Shown: positions 51,189 through 60,832 of the stretch, piece by piece
How the letters are laid out: every line of letters begins with the position of its first letter
How positions within the stretch are numbered: position 1 is the stretch's first letter
Assembly (NCBI GenBank): GCA_900469445.1
Contig: UBXM01000045.1
Coordinates: 1-64,000 of the forward strand
Direction: 5' to 3'
Length of the DNA stretch: 64,000 nt
DNA from: Hyphomicrobiales bacterium
Lineage (GTDB): Bacteria > Pseudomonadota > Alphaproteobacteria > Rhizobiales > Rhizobiaceae
Made by a program: the position numbers and the translations under genes
Notes under the pieces: model-generated
Told to the model about the DNA's origin: nothing
The model's input: the letters and a program-made list of their open reading frames with translations, nothing else
Databases searched by the model: none

Positions 51189-52289
51189 TCAGCAGATCAC
51201 CGTCTCGGAGATCCGGATGCCGAAACCTTCCAGCCCGACATAGTGGCGCTCGCTGCGGGTCAAAAGCTTGATCGAGGTGACGCCGAGATCCTTCAGGATC
51301 TGCGCGCCGAGGCCGATTTCCAGCCATTCGCTTTCACGCGCCTGCGCTTCCGCATGGGCTTCCTGATCCTGGCGCATCTTGCGGCCATGTTCGGTCTGGC
51401 CGACGCCGACGGAGCCTTCGCGCAGATAGATGATGACGCCGCGCCCCTCGTTCTCGATCATCTTCATGTAACGCTCGACGGAGCGCTCGGCGCCGAACAC
51501 GTCCTGCGCCACGTTTTCGAGATGCAGGCGAACCGGAATGTCGACGCCATCGCGGATATCGCCGAAGATGACGGCGACATGCTGCATCGGATCCCAGGGC
51601 AGCGAATAGGCATGCGCCTTGGCGCGGCCGACCGCAGTTGTGATCTCGAAGGAGGACATCAGCTGGATCAGCGTTTCCTTGCGCTGCCGGTAGGCAATCA
51701 GGTCCGCGACGGAAACCTGCTTCAACCCGTGCTCCACGGCAAATGCCGCCACCTGCTGGCCGCGCATCACGGTGCCGTTGTCATTGACGAGCTCGGAAAT
51801 CACGCCGATCGGCGGCAGGTTGGCGAGCTTGCAAAGATCGGTCGCCGCTTCCGTATGGCCGGAACGCATCAGCACCCCGCCCTCACGCGAAATCAGCGGG
51901 AAGATATGGCCGGGACGAACGAAGTCCGCAGCTCCGGCATTGGGGTTGGCCAGGTTGCGCACGGTCAGTGTGCGGTCATCGGCGGAAATGCCGGTCGTAG
52001 TGCCGTGCTTGAAGTCGACGCTGACGGTAAACGCCGTGGTGTGGGCGCTGTCGTTTTCGGCCACCATGGCATTGAGGTTCAGCCGTTTGGCTTCTTCGCG
52101 TGGCATCGGCGCGCAGACGATGCCGGATGTGTGGCGCACGATGAAGGCCATCTTCTCGGACGTACAATGCACGGCGGCAACGATCAGGTCGCCTTCGTTC
52201 TCGCGGTCATCATCATCGGTAACGACGACGATCTCTCCGGCCTCGAAGGCGCGGATGGCATCAACGACGGATTTCTGATCGTAGGCCAT
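51189..52289 (-). CDS. ribB: 3,4-dihydroxy-2-butanone 4-phosphate synthase with degenerate GTP cyclohydrolase II-like domain
   Basis: This 366-residue protein makes the four-carbon precursor of riboflavin from ribulose 5-phosphate. Residues 1 to about 205 are a complete RibB domain (DDDDRENEGDLIVAA, REGGVLMRSGHTEAATDL). Residues about 210-366 resemble GTP cyclohydrolase II, but the zinc-binding cysteines are gone: where active enzymes have GSLRCDC, this protein has GAERSVERYM. This is the RibBX arrangement, so a separate RibA is needed. ATG 52289 is chosen. It follows aroC with 11 bases between. Confidence 0.92.
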   Translation of the reverse strand: MAYDQKSVVDAIRAFEAGEIVVVTDDDDRENEGDLIVAAVHCTSEKMAFIVRHTSGIVCAPMPREEAKRLNLNAMVAENDSAHTTAFTVSVDFKHGTTTGISADDRTLTVRNLANPNAGAADFVRPGHIFPLISREGGVLMRSGHTEAATDLCKLANLPPIGVISELVNDNGTVMRGQQVAAFAVEHGLKQVSVADLIAYRQRKETLIQLMSSFEITTAVGRAKAHAYSLPWDPMQHVAVIFGDIRDGVDIPVRLHLENVAQDVFGAERSVERYMKMIENEGRGVIIYLREGSVGVGQTEHGRKMRQDQEAHAEAQARESEWLEIGLGAQILKDLGVTSIKLLTRSERHYVGLEGFGIRISETVIC

Positions 52290-52300
52290 TGGGCAAAATC

Positions 52301-53398
52301 CTATTTCAGGCGGCCGGTCTGGCCGCGGTCGCGAAGGTAGTGATCTGCGATCGCGCAGGCAACCATCGCCTCGCCGATCGGCACGGCGCGGATGCCGACG
52401 CACGGGTCGTGCCGGCCCTTGGTGCGGACATCGACATTGTTGCCATCCGCATCGATCGACTGGCGCTCGGTCAGGATCGAGGAGGTCGGCTTGATCGCAA
52501 AGCGGGCAACGATGGCCTCGCCGGTCGAAATGCCGCCGAGAATGCCGCCTGCATGGTTGGAGAGAAAGATCGGCTTGCCGTCATTGCCCATGCGCATCTC
52601 GTCGGCATTTTCCTCGCCGGTCAGTTCCGCGGAGGCAAAACCTTCGCCGATCTCGACACCCTTCACCGCGTTGATCGACATCAGCAGCGAAGCGATATCC
52701 TGGTCGAGCTTGCTATAGATCGGTGCGCCGAGACCCGCCGGTACGCCTTCAGCGATCACCTCGACGACGGCACCGATCGAGGAGCCGGATTTGCGGATGC
52801 CGTCGAGATACTCTTCCCAGACGGGAACCATTTCGGGGTCGGGGCAGAAGAACGGGTTCTGGTCGACCTGCGCCCAATCCCAGTTATTGCGGTTTATTCT
52901 GTGCTTGCCGATCTGCACCAGCGCACCGCGCACGGTAACACCCGGCACGACCAGCCGCGCAATGCCGCCTGCCGCAACACGGGCTGCCGTCTCGCGCGCC
53001 GACGAGCGTCCGCCGCCGCGATAGTCGCGAATGCCGTATTTGACGTCATAGGTATAATCGGCATGGCCGGGACGATAGCGACGGGCGATCTCGCCGTAAT
53101 CCTTGGAGCGCTGGTCGGTATTTTCGATCAGCATCGAGATCGGAGTGCCGGTCGAGATCATCGTCTCGCCGTCCTCGTCGAACATCACGCCGGATAAAAC
53201 CTTGACGATGTCGTCCTCGCGCCTCTGGGTGACGAAACGCGACTGGCCGGGCTTGCGCTTGTCCATCCATGCCTGGATGTCGGCATGGGTGAAGCGGAGG
53301 CCGGGAGGGCAACCGTCGACCACGCAGCCGAGTGCGGGACCATGGCTTTCGCCCCAGGTCGTAACGCGGAAAAGATGACCGAAAGAGTTATGGGACAT
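52301..53398 (-). CDS. aroC: Chorismate synthase
   Basis: This 365-residue flavin-dependent lyase converts EPSP to chorismate, the last shared step of aromatic amino acid synthesis. Signature blocks are GHLFRVTTWGESHGPALGCVVDG, YRPGHADYTYDVKYGIRDYRGGGRSSARETAARVA in part, and GGISTGEAIVARFA. Length and ends are normal. It is followed closely by ribB on the same strand, so the two are probably cotranscribed. Confidence 0.97.
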   Translation of the reverse strand: MSHNSFGHLFRVTTWGESHGPALGCVVDGCPPGLRFTHADIQAWMDKRKPGQSRFVTQRREDDIVKVLSGVMFDEDGETMISTGTPISMLIENTDQRSKDYGEIARRYRPGHADYTYDVKYGIRDYRGGGRSSARETAARVAAGGIARLVVPGVTVRGALVQIGKHRINRNNWDWAQVDQNPFFCPDPEMVPVWEEYLDGIRKSGSSIGAVVEVIAEGVPAGLGAPIYSKLDQDIASLLMSINAVKGVEIGEGFASAELTGEENADEMRMGNDGKPIFLSNHAGGILGGISTGEAIVARFAIKPTSSILTERQSIDADGNNVDVRTKGRHDPCVGIRAVPIGEAMVACAIADHYLRDRGQTGRLK

Positions 53399-53489
53399 GA
53401 ATGCTGCCTGGCTGCAAGGGCGCTTGGATCGCCGTTTTTATCGAGGCTTTTTTAGGCAAAAGCCCGAGCGCGGACAAGCCTTTCTTGCG

Positions 53490-53511
53490 CCCGACCGGTA
53501 CCGGCCGGGCA
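53490..53511. terminator. Possible hairpin terminator between the GGDEF/EAL gene and aroC
   Basis: GCCCG-A-CCG pairs with CGG-C-CGGGC around a GTAC loop, with one mismatch. No strong T-run follows on the minus strand, so it is a weak candidate. The remaining gap (53399-53489) probably holds the aroC promoter. Confidence 0.4.
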
Positions 53512-53544
53512 AACATGCCGATCGACAGGCAACGCCCCGATCAA

Positions 53545-56500
53545 TCAGGCTACAGACCTTTGCCAACCTTCCCGTGCCATCGCCGTGAAGTCGTCGAAGG
53601 GCAGGGCGCGCGCGAAGGCATAACCCTGCAGCATGTCGCAACCGAGTTGCTCGAGCAGGTTTGCATGGTCGAAGGTCTCGACGCCTTCCGCCACCGTTTC
53701 AAGACCGAGCGATCGGGCGATATCGATGATCGATCGAACCAGGGCGCGTTCCTGAGACGAGTGGAGGATCGGCAGCACCAGCTGCTTGTCGATCTTCAGC
53801 CGTTTCGGCTTCAGCCTCAACAGGCTGACGATCGATGTGTGCCCGGTGCCGAAATCGTCGATCTCCACATCGATCCCGAGTTCCTTGATCCTGTCCAGAT
53901 TGGCGATCACGGCGCTGTCGCCGTCATCGAGGAAGATCGACTCCACCAGTTCGAAGGCGATCTCGCCGGGCGTGATCTGCAGGCCCCGCAACATGTCGAT
54001 CAGGTGTTCGTCATGCAGCCGTCTCGATGAGACGTTGACCGACACCCTGGGAACGGCAACGCCCATGGCGGCCCAGCGCATCTTGTCCTTCAGCACCGTT
54101 TCCAGCACGATCTGGTCGAGCGTTGCCGTCACGTTCAGGTCGTCGGCAATCTTCAGGAACTGGTCGGGAGCAAGCAGCCCGCGGCGAGGATGGCGCCAGC
54201 GGATCAGCGCCTCGACGCCCGTCAGCTGATGCGTCGCCGAGCTGAGCTGCGGCTGGTACCAGGCCGTAAATTCATGGTTCTCGATTGCGGCAAGCAGCTC
54301 GTCCGCCGTCCGCTTGTGATCGATGATCTCCGCATGAAGGTTCTGCGTGAAGAATTCGTAGCGATTGCGCCCCATGCCCTTGGCCCGGTAGAGCGCCAGG
54401 TCGGCGTTGACGAGAATCCGCCTTGCGTCGACATGCGTGCCATTGGCTTCGGCAATCCCGATGGAGACGCCGCAACGGCACGAGAAACCGTCGAAATCGA
54501 GTGGCTGGCGGAATTCGGAAATGATCCGCGCTGCAAGCTGTGCAAGCTCCCTGGAACTGGTCTGATCATGCACGAGGATGACGAATTCGTCGCCGCCGAT
54601 CCGCGCAACGATGTCTTTTTCATCGACATTGTGGGTCAGGATCTTCGAGGCGTGAACGAGCATGGCATCGCCCGCGGCGTGTCCGAGCGTGTCGTTGATC
54701 TGTTTGAACCGGTCGAGGTCGAGATGAAGAAGCGCGAATTTCCGTCTGGCCGGAGAGCGTGACAGGGCATCGAGTTCCATGTCGAGCTTGCGCCTGTTGG
54801 CAAGCAGCGTCAGCGGATCGTGAAGCGCATTGTGCTCGATCCGGCTTTTGGCGATTTCGAGTTCGCTGTTCTTCGCATCGGCTTCGGTCTTGGCCTTCTG
54901 CAGCTCGACCGTCAGCGCCGTATCCTTCGTCACGTCGAAAGCCAGGCCGATGAGCTTTTTCGAACCATCCTTGCCCACATGCAGCTGACCCACGGACCGC
55001 ACGTAGCGGATCGTGCCATCCGCCTGCGGCACGCGAACCACCAGGGCCTCCTTCGTCTGGCCTCTCAGATAGGCTCTCGACGCATTGATCGCGATCGGCC
55101 GGTCCTCCGGCAGAAGCAGGTTGAGCCAGCGTTCCTGGTCCATGACCCCATTGGTAAACGGAACGCCGTAGAGCTGGCACATGCGCTCATCCCAGGTCTC
55201 CGTGCTCAGGCCGGGCGTGTATTCCCAAATGCCGCAGCCGTAGGAGGCAAGCGCCAGATCGAGCTTACCCGACAGTTCCTCGAGCTCGCGCTCGCGGCTC
55301 GACAATTCGTCCAGCGCCAGCTCCAGCTCGGCGTTCTTGACCTCGGTATCGGCTTTCGCGTCGCGCAACGTCTGCGCCATCAGCATGTCGGCCGTCACAT
55401 CCCAGACGATGCCGGTCATCCGCTGGCTGCCGTCGATATTTTCGTAACGCGCGCCGGCGGATCGCAAATGCCGGACCTCGCCGTCGGGCAGAGTAATGCG
55501 ATAGGTTTCGATGCAGGATTCATACAGGCGTGCCCATTTCAGGAAATGGACTTCCGCCTTGCCCCGGTCTTCCGCTGCCACCAGTTGCAACAGGCCTCCC
55601 AGCCGCTGCATATCCGAGGCCGTGCTCACCCCGTGCAACATTCTGGCGCGCCGGTCGAGAAAGAGCTGCAATCCGTCGCCGCTCACCTCCCATATGCCGA
55701 TCTTGGAGGCTTCCATGGCGAGATTGAAACGCTGCGAGAGGTCGAGCAGGCTTGCTTCTCGCGTTTTCAATTCGGCGATGTTGCGGTTGCGCTCGGAAAG
55801 CAGTCCGGTCGCAACCACGATCGGCACAATGAGCGCAATTGCTCCAAATGCCAGGATCAGCCGGAACTGATGCTGATTTTCCGGCGGCGCGGACCAGCCG
55901 CTCTTAGGCGCGATCGACAAATCCCAGCGTGACCCGGCAACATCCAGCGCCTTGATCAGCGGTGACTGGCCGTCCACCCTGTCGTCGCCCAGAAAAGCCA
56001 GATATTCCGGTTTCGCGCGATCCCGCAGCGAGAAATTCATGTCGGTAAGATCGATCGCCGCTGACCGGGTTCTGTCGCCATCGATCGTCAGGCCGGCTTC
56101 CTTCAGGAGCTCCGCCTTGTCGATGACGATCGCAAGCGCGCCCCAGGGCCGGCGAAGCGTCTCCTCATCCAGCGTGATTGGCACGACGAGCGTCAGGTGA
56201 TTTTCCTGCGAACCGGCAACGACGCTCGGCGATGTCGTCCTGTTCGCCGCCATCAGATCGGCGCCAAGCCGCTCGGTATCGAACGGCAGGGACGCGTCGT
56301 CGGTCGAAAGGCCCTCGGGCGTGTGGATCTGGGATACGGCAAGGTCCGGAGCAAGCGCCACTGCGGAAAAATGCCGGTGATTCTCGAACGTTATTTCAAT
56401 CAGATGCCGGAGATGCTCGGATGTCGCATCTTTCTCGCGAACGAGGCGCCGGGCGAGCGCCTGGGCGTCCTTGATGTCGCTCTCGATGCGGTCTGTCAGA

Positions 56501-56694
56501 TTGCGCGTCACGGCAGAGGCGGTGTTTTCCACAGCTGCGCGCAAGGCTTCCTGCCCGGCCTCGGTATTGTGCCGATCAAGACCTATTGCGATCGCGAAGG
56601 TGCAAAGCGAAATCGTCAGCGCTACCAGCAGGGAAATTGAATTTGAGGCGATGATGTTGTGCCAGTTTAAATGCTGCGGCAGCCTGAATTTCAC
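53545..56694 (-). CDS. Membrane-bound GGDEF/EAL cyclic-di-GMP protein with CHASE-like and PAS domains
   Basis: This 1049-residue protein has a first membrane helix at about residues 17-38, then a periplasmic CHASE-type sensor (about 45-280) and a second helix near 290. Two PAS domains with linking coiled coils follow, then GGDEF (ARIGGDEFVILVHD near residue 700) and EAL (GVEALIRWRHP near residue 827). Both active sites look intact, as the EAL part keeps FELVES, IDDFGTGHTSI, KIDKQLV and AEGVET. It could make and degrade c-di-GMP in response to an external signal. It is monocistronic. Confidence 0.93.
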   Translation of the reverse strand: MKFRLPQHLNWHNIIASNSISLLVALTISLCTFAIAIGLDRHNTEAGQEALRAAVENTASAVTRNLTDRIESDIKDAQALARRLVREKDATSEHLRHLIEITFENHRHFSAVALAPDLAVSQIHTPEGLSTDDASLPFDTERLGADLMAANRTTSPSVVAGSQENHLTLVVPITLDEETLRRPWGALAIVIDKAELLKEAGLTIDGDRTRSAAIDLTDMNFSLRDRAKPEYLAFLGDDRVDGQSPLIKALDVAGSRWDLSIAPKSGWSAPPENQHQFRLILAFGAIALIVPIVVATGLLSERNRNIAELKTREASLLDLSQRFNLAMEASKIGIWEVSGDGLQLFLDRRARMLHGVSTASDMQRLGGLLQLVAAEDRGKAEVHFLKWARLYESCIETYRITLPDGEVRHLRSAGARYENIDGSQRMTGIVWDVTADMLMAQTLRDAKADTEVKNAELELALDELSSRERELEELSGKLDLALASYGCGIWEYTPGLSTETWDERMCQLYGVPFTNGVMDQERWLNLLLPEDRPIAINASRAYLRGQTKEALVVRVPQADGTIRYVRSVGQLHVGKDGSKKLIGLAFDVTKDTALTVELQKAKTEADAKNSELEIAKSRIEHNALHDPLTLLANRRKLDMELDALSRSPARRKFALLHLDLDRFKQINDTLGHAAGDAMLVHASKILTHNVDEKDIVARIGGDEFVILVHDQTSSRELAQLAARIISEFRQPLDFDGFSCRCGVSIGIAEANGTHVDARRILVNADLALYRAKGMGRNRYEFFTQNLHAEIIDHKRTADELLAAIENHEFTAWYQPQLSSATHQLTGVEALIRWRHPRRGLLAPDQFLKIADDLNVTATLDQIVLETVLKDKMRWAAMGVAVPRVSVNVSSRRLHDEHLIDMLRGLQITPGEIAFELVESIFLDDGDSAVIANLDRIKELGIDVEIDDFGTGHTSIVSLLRLKPKRLKIDKQLVLPILHSSQERALVRSIIDIARSLGLETVAEGVETFDHANLLEQLGCDMLQGYAFARALPFDDFTAMAREGWQRSVA

Positions 56695-56990
56695 CTGTGA
56701 TATGCCTTCTATTAACCCACGTAGCGCCGGAAATATTGTATTGTTCGGTTGTTAATTTATCATTTCGCGATATCTGGAGAAGCGATCGACCGGATATGTT
56801 TAAGAAATACTTTATTTCGCGGCGCATGAAGCTGTTGTGGAAAGTCGAAAATAAGATTTGGTGAATTTTTGTTAATAATAATGTCGTTTTTTACGCATGA
56901 AATGCCATGATCGCGGGCAAATTTTGCCACATTCCGAAGGCTATCCTTGCGTCGAAACGAAACACATGGACCTCGTAAAAGGCCTCCCAG
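56695..56990. other. AT-rich intergenic region before the DUF1344 gene
   Basis: This 296-base divergent gap is distinctly AT-rich (for example 56750-56775 and 56850-56890). It must contain promoters for the leftward GGDEF/EAL gene and the rightward DUF1344 gene. I see no ORF, terminator or strong consensus promoter. Confidence 0.45.
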
Positions 56991-57248
56991 ATGCGTATGC
57001 TCATCGCCACACTGCTCGCCACCGCCAGTATTTTCTCGCCGCTCAACAGCTGGGCGCAGAGTGCGGATATCGAGGCGACCATCAAGACAGTGGACGTTAA
57101 GGCATTGAGCCTGACGCTTGACGACGACAAGACCTACAAGCTTCCTGAGGAATTCAATTTCGAAGGGCTGAAGGCAGGCGTGAAGGTTGTGGTCTTCTAC
57201 ACGATGGTGGACGGTAGCCGTATCGTCGACGATCTCGCGATCGTTTGA
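56991..57248 (+). CDS. DUF1344 family exported protein
   Basis: This 85-residue protein has a signal peptide (MRMLIATLLATASIFS, cleavage likely after WAQ) and a single small beta-rich DUF1344 domain (ATIKTVDVKALSLTLDDDKT, YKLPEEFNFEGLKAGVKVVV) that ends in a run of conserved hydrophobic residues. It is probably periplasmic. The domain resembles small OB-like folds, but no role is known. It stands alone between divergent and convergent neighbours. Confidence 0.85.
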   Translation: MRMLIATLLATASIFSPLNSWAQSADIEATIKTVDVKALSLTLDDDKTYKLPEEFNFEGLKAGVKVVVFYTMVDGSRIVDDLAIV

Positions 57249-57298
57249 TGAATCAGTGAAATCCCCTCGGTGCCTTCATCGACATCGAGGGCACCCGA

Positions 57299-57916
57299 TC
57301 AGATCCAGCTTATCGTGCCTCTCGCGGCGGTTTCCCCGGCCACATCACCATCGCTCATTTCGATTTTGACGATACGGTCCTGATGGATCGGCATATTGGC
57401 GGCTTCATTCTCATCGACATTGCCGATGATGCGGAAGAGCGACCGCAGCACGCCGCCATGGCTGACGGAAATCGTCGGTCCGTTCAGTGAGGCGAGCCAT
57501 GCGCCTATACGCCAGGAGAGGATTTCATAGCTCTCGGCATCTTCGCCCGGCGGAATGAAGCCCCACTTGTTTTTAGAGCGTTCGCGCAGCCGTTCCGGAG
57601 CTGTCTTTTTAATCTCGGCGGTGGTGAACCCTTCCCAGTCGCCGAAGGAAAGTTCCTTGAGGCGCTCGTCCGTCCGGTAGCCCATCGGATCGAGCCCCAT
57701 GGCTGTCCTGATCCGCTCCATGGTTTCTCGGGTGCGTCCAAGCGGGCTTGCAACGAAATCGAACCCGTCGGCGGAACCGACGAGTTCGCGAAGTGCTTCG
57801 CCGTTTCGGGTCGCCTGTCCACGCCCGATCGCATTGATCGGGATGTCCTTCTGCCCCTGGAGACGGCCTTCGGCGTTCCAGTCCGTCTGGCCGTGGCGGA
57901 TCACATAGATGAGCAC
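57299..57916 (-). CDS. Histidine phosphatase (phosphoglycerate mutase-like)
   Basis: This 205-residue enzyme has the catalytic RHG motif at the start (YVIRHGQTDWNAEGRLQG), the second arginine in SPLGRTRETMERI and the second histidine in ISVSHGGVLRS. The family includes cofactor-dependent phosphoglycerate mutases and many small-molecule phosphatases; this one is more like the latter. It lies 15 bases downstream of fabI on the same strand. Confidence 0.88.
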   Translation of the reverse strand: MLIYVIRHGQTDWNAEGRLQGQKDIPINAIGRGQATRNGEALRELVGSADGFDFVASPLGRTRETMERIRTAMGLDPMGYRTDERLKELSFGDWEGFTTAEIKKTAPERLRERSKNKWGFIPPGEDAESYEILSWRIGAWLASLNGPTISVSHGGVLRSLFRIIGNVDENEAANMPIHQDRIVKIEMSDGDVAGETAARGTISWI

Positions 57917-57931
57917 GGCGAGCGTCCTTCG

Positions 57932-58750
57932 TTAGTCTTTGATGACCGAGATATCCGGAGCGTCGACCGCCTTCATGCCGATCGTGTGATAACCGCTATC
58001 GGCATGGTGAACCTCGCCGGTAACCGAACGCGAAAGGTCGGAAAGCATGTACATGCCGACATCGCCCACTTCCTCGATGGTCACGGTACGGCGCAGCGGC
58101 GCATTGTATTCGTTCCATTTCAGGATGTAGCGGAAATCGCCGATGCCGGAAGCGGCAAGCGTCTTGATCGGTCCGGCCGAGATCGCGTTGACGCGGATAT
58201 TCTTCGGGCCGAGGTCGACCGCGAGATATTTGACGCTCGCTTCAAGCGCGGCCTTGGCAACGCCCATGACATTGTAGTTCGGCATGACCTTTTCGGCACC
58301 GTAATAGGTCAGCGTCAGCATCGAGCCGCCGTCGGTCATCAGCTTTTCGGCGCGGCGTGCAACCGACGTGAACGAATAGACCGAGATCTGCATCGTCTTG
58401 GCGAAATTGTCGGCCGAGGTGTCGACGTAACGGCCGGTCAGCTCGTCCTTGTCGGAAAAGCCGATGGCATGCACGAGGAAGTCGATCTTGCCCCAGTGCT
58501 TTTCCAGATTGGCAAAGACCTCGTCGATCGTGGCTTCGTCGCTGACATCACAGTGGCCGGCCATGAAGGCGCCCAGTTCGGCAGCCAGCGGTTCGACCCG
58601 CTTCTTCAGCGCATCGCCCTGATAGGTGAAGGCCACTTCGCCGCCGTTGTCGACGATGGCCTTGGCAATGCCCCATGCAATCGAGCGGTTGTTCGCAACG
58701 CCCATGATGAGCCCGCGCTTGCCTGCCATAAGGCCGGATGCCTGAACCAT
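57932..58750 (-). CDS. fabI: Enoyl-[acyl-carrier-protein] reductase (NADH)
   Basis: This 272-residue short-chain reductase carries out the last reduction of each fatty-acid elongation cycle. The cofactor motif is RGLIMGVANNRSIAWGIAKA, and the catalytic Tyr-x6-Lys is in YNVMGVAKAALEAS. The region HAIGFSDKDEL matches FabI. ATG 58750 (MVQASGLMAGKRG) is chosen; the 22 upstream in-frame codons are not family sequence. It is the target class of triclosan-type inhibitors. Confidence 0.95.
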   Translation of the reverse strand: MVQASGLMAGKRGLIMGVANNRSIAWGIAKAIVDNGGEVAFTYQGDALKKRVEPLAAELGAFMAGHCDVSDEATIDEVFANLEKHWGKIDFLVHAIGFSDKDELTGRYVDTSADNFAKTMQISVYSFTSVARRAEKLMTDGGSMLTLTYYGAEKVMPNYNVMGVAKAALEASVKYLAVDLGPKNIRVNAISAGPIKTLAASGIGDFRYILKWNEYNAPLRRTVTIEEVGDVGMYMLSDLSRSVTGEVHHADSGYHTIGMKAVDAPDISVIKD

Positions 58751-58898
58751 TGTGTAATCCCTGACACGAAAAAATGAATGCTGCCTATGGCATAGGCAGA
58801 ACCGCGGTTCAAGCATGCGTCAGGTCATCAGCCGATAAGTCGGTGTAAAAACGGATGCGTGGCTGGCAAGATGTCATCCGCCGTCACCCATCCTGTCT

Positions 58899-60059
58899 TT
58901 ACAGGTAAAGCCCGTCGCGCATCAGCCGCATGAGGTCGGTAACCTTGGCGTCCGGCTGCTCCAGAAGCACGATCCTGAGTTCGACGACGAGATCGCCACG
59001 CCCTTCTGCGTCATGCAGGCCGAGGCCTTCGATCCTGATCGTGCGGTCGGATCCCGACCAGCTGGGGATTTCGATCGAGCGTGGGCCTGCCGGTGTTTCC
59101 ACTCTGGCTTCGCCGCCGAGCACGGCATCCTGCAGCGAGATCGGCAACACGATATGAAGGTTGAAATCCCTGACGATATAGCTGTCCTCGCGCGCCGCCT
59201 TCAGCGTCACGACCAGATCACCCTGTTTCATGTTGGGCAGCTTCAGGCCCTGGCCCGCAAGTCGAATCAGGTGCCCGTCGGTTGTGCCCCGTTCGATTGG
59301 TACGCGAACCTCCCGGTCGTCGGAGAGCTTGATCGTGATCGGCTTCAGAGCCAGGAATTCGGCCACCGTCACCCTTGCTTCGACCAGAAGATCCGGCGCT
59401 TTTTCCGGAACAGGCGCCGTGCCGCGGATGCGTTTCATCAGATTGGCGATCAGGTCGACAGCCATCAACGGCAGGGGTGAGCGAACCTCCGGCGAAGGCG
59501 TGTCCTTGGGGCCTGCTTCCGCGGCCTTGGGTTCGGCCGGCGCATCGCCATGTTCCTTGGCGCGCTCGCGCGCCTCGGGCCCGCCGCCGAAGATGCGCTC
59601 GATGGTTTCTTCCGGGCTTTCGCTCGGCTTCTTGCCGGTCTGCGTTTTTGCCTGTCCGGCTCCTGCCGGCTGTGCTTTCGCCTTGGCGGCATCCGCCTTC
59701 GGTTCGGCCTTGGTCGCGTCGGCCGTGGTCGCGTTGGATTGGGCGCGGGCGGCCTGGGCCCTTGCCAGCTCCTCCATCACCTTTTCCGCATTGGCCCGCG
59801 CAGTCTTGGCGCGCTCGGCCGCATCCCGCTGCTGCATGATCGTCTGGTGCATGTCGGCCGCACGGTCATAACGCCGGCGACGCTCCGGGTCTTTTAACAG
59901 CTCATAGGCCTGGCCCACCTCGGCGAACCGGTCGGTAGCGCTCGGATCGTCCCGATTGTGGTCGGGATGTATGGTCTTGGCCTTGGTCCGCCAGGCCGCC
60001 TTGATTTCGTCTGCATCGGCGTTCCGTCTGACGCCGAGGATGGAATAGGGATCACGCAT
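58899..60059 (-). CDS. DnaJ-family co-chaperone lacking the zinc-finger domain (CbpA-like)
   Basis: This 386-residue protein has an N-terminal J domain with the HPD motif (KAKTIHPDHNRDDPSATDRF), which stimulates the ATPase of DnaK. A long Ala/Lys/Glu/Pro-rich low-complexity linker runs from about residue 70 to 230. A C-terminal DnaJ client-binding domain (about 240-386, VPIERGTTDGHLIRLAGQGL) follows. There is no Cys-rich zinc finger, so it is the CbpA type rather than DnaJ. ATG 60059 starts MRDPYSILGVRR. Confidence 0.9.
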   Translation of the reverse strand: MRDPYSILGVRRNADADEIKAAWRTKAKTIHPDHNRDDPSATDRFAEVGQAYELLKDPERRRRYDRAADMHQTIMQQRDAAERAKTARANAEKVMEELARAQAARAQSNATTADATKAEPKADAAKAKAQPAGAGQAKTQTGKKPSESPEETIERIFGGGPEARERAKEHGDAPAEPKAAEAGPKDTPSPEVRSPLPLMAVDLIANLMKRIRGTAPVPEKAPDLLVEARVTVAEFLALKPITIKLSDDREVRVPIERGTTDGHLIRLAGQGLKLPNMKQGDLVVTLKAAREDSYIVRDFNLHIVLPISLQDAVLGGEARVETPAGPRSIEIPSWSGSDRTIRIEGLGLHDAEGRGDLVVELRIVLLEQPDAKVTDLMRLMRDGLYL

Positions 60060-60309
60060 CGTGAGACCACCGGTTACGCTTTTGAAAAAGCAGATCCGGC
60101 ATAATCGCGGACCCGCCGATACTCGACACAATACGGGCAATGCAGGGCCATCATGCTCTGCTGTCTGCTCCGATTTCCTTGGAAGCCAGAGTAGGAGCCT
60201 AGTCCTGAATCAGTGGTTACGGCGTGATGCCACAACCAATGCATGGTGAAGGAAGGGTTAATACGGTGTAGGATTTGGAAACGATTTCGCGCCGGATGGT
60301 GGATCCGGT

Positions 60310-60741
60310 TCAGCCTTGGCGGTCGAAAGCGGTCAGCATCCAGTCGCCGCTTCCGGTCATGCAGGTCTGGCCGGCAAACACGGCGATCCCTTCATAGGAA
60401 TGACGCGTGGTCTTGAAGGCGCGGCAGACGCGGCCCTGGGCATTGTCTTCCTGGATGACGGAAACGACCCCGGCACTGCCGGTTGCGGCATTGGCCCAGG
60501 GAAGGGGGCTGCTGCCCATCTTGGCGAGATCGGCCGAGGTCACTGCGTTGCGCACGGTCGCTTCGTCGGAAAGGCTGGTGTCCGATTGCGGTTTGCCGGC
60601 AACGGTTCCCGTCGCAAGCGACCGGTCGACCTTGTCCGATCCGCCGAACATATCAAGACTGCTGGTACATCCCGCAAGCGACAGCGTCAGCGTGGCGAGG
60701 CAAATTGCAGCGCCGCTCTTGCGGCCCCAGCACTTTGTCAT
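60310..60741 (-). CDS. RT0821/Lpp0805-like surface lipoprotein
   Basis: This 143-residue protein has a lipoprotein signal with lipobox LSLAGC (lipidated Cys25), a disordered Ser/Thr/Asp-rich region and a C-terminal compact domain (CRAFKTTRHSYEGIAVFAGQT) with two cysteines. It resembles the RT0821/Lpp0805 surface antigens found in alphaproteobacteria. ATG 60741 is preferred; ATG 60768 would add nine residues. It is divergent from pdxH and probably anchored in the outer or inner membrane. Confidence 0.83.
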   Translation of the reverse strand: MTKCWGRKSGAAICLATLTLSLAGCTSSLDMFGGSDKVDRSLATGTVAGKPQSDTSLSDEATVRNAVTSADLAKMGSSPLPWANAATGSAGVVSVIQEDNAQGRVCRAFKTTRHSYEGIAVFAGQTCMTGSGDWMLTAFDRQG

Positions 60742-60832
60742 TTCGGTCCACTTTGCTATCACTGACACCTAATATCCTGTCCGGCGCTTCGTCTCGGGCA
60801 TGTTCGAGCAGATTGGGAGTAATTAAGTCAAT

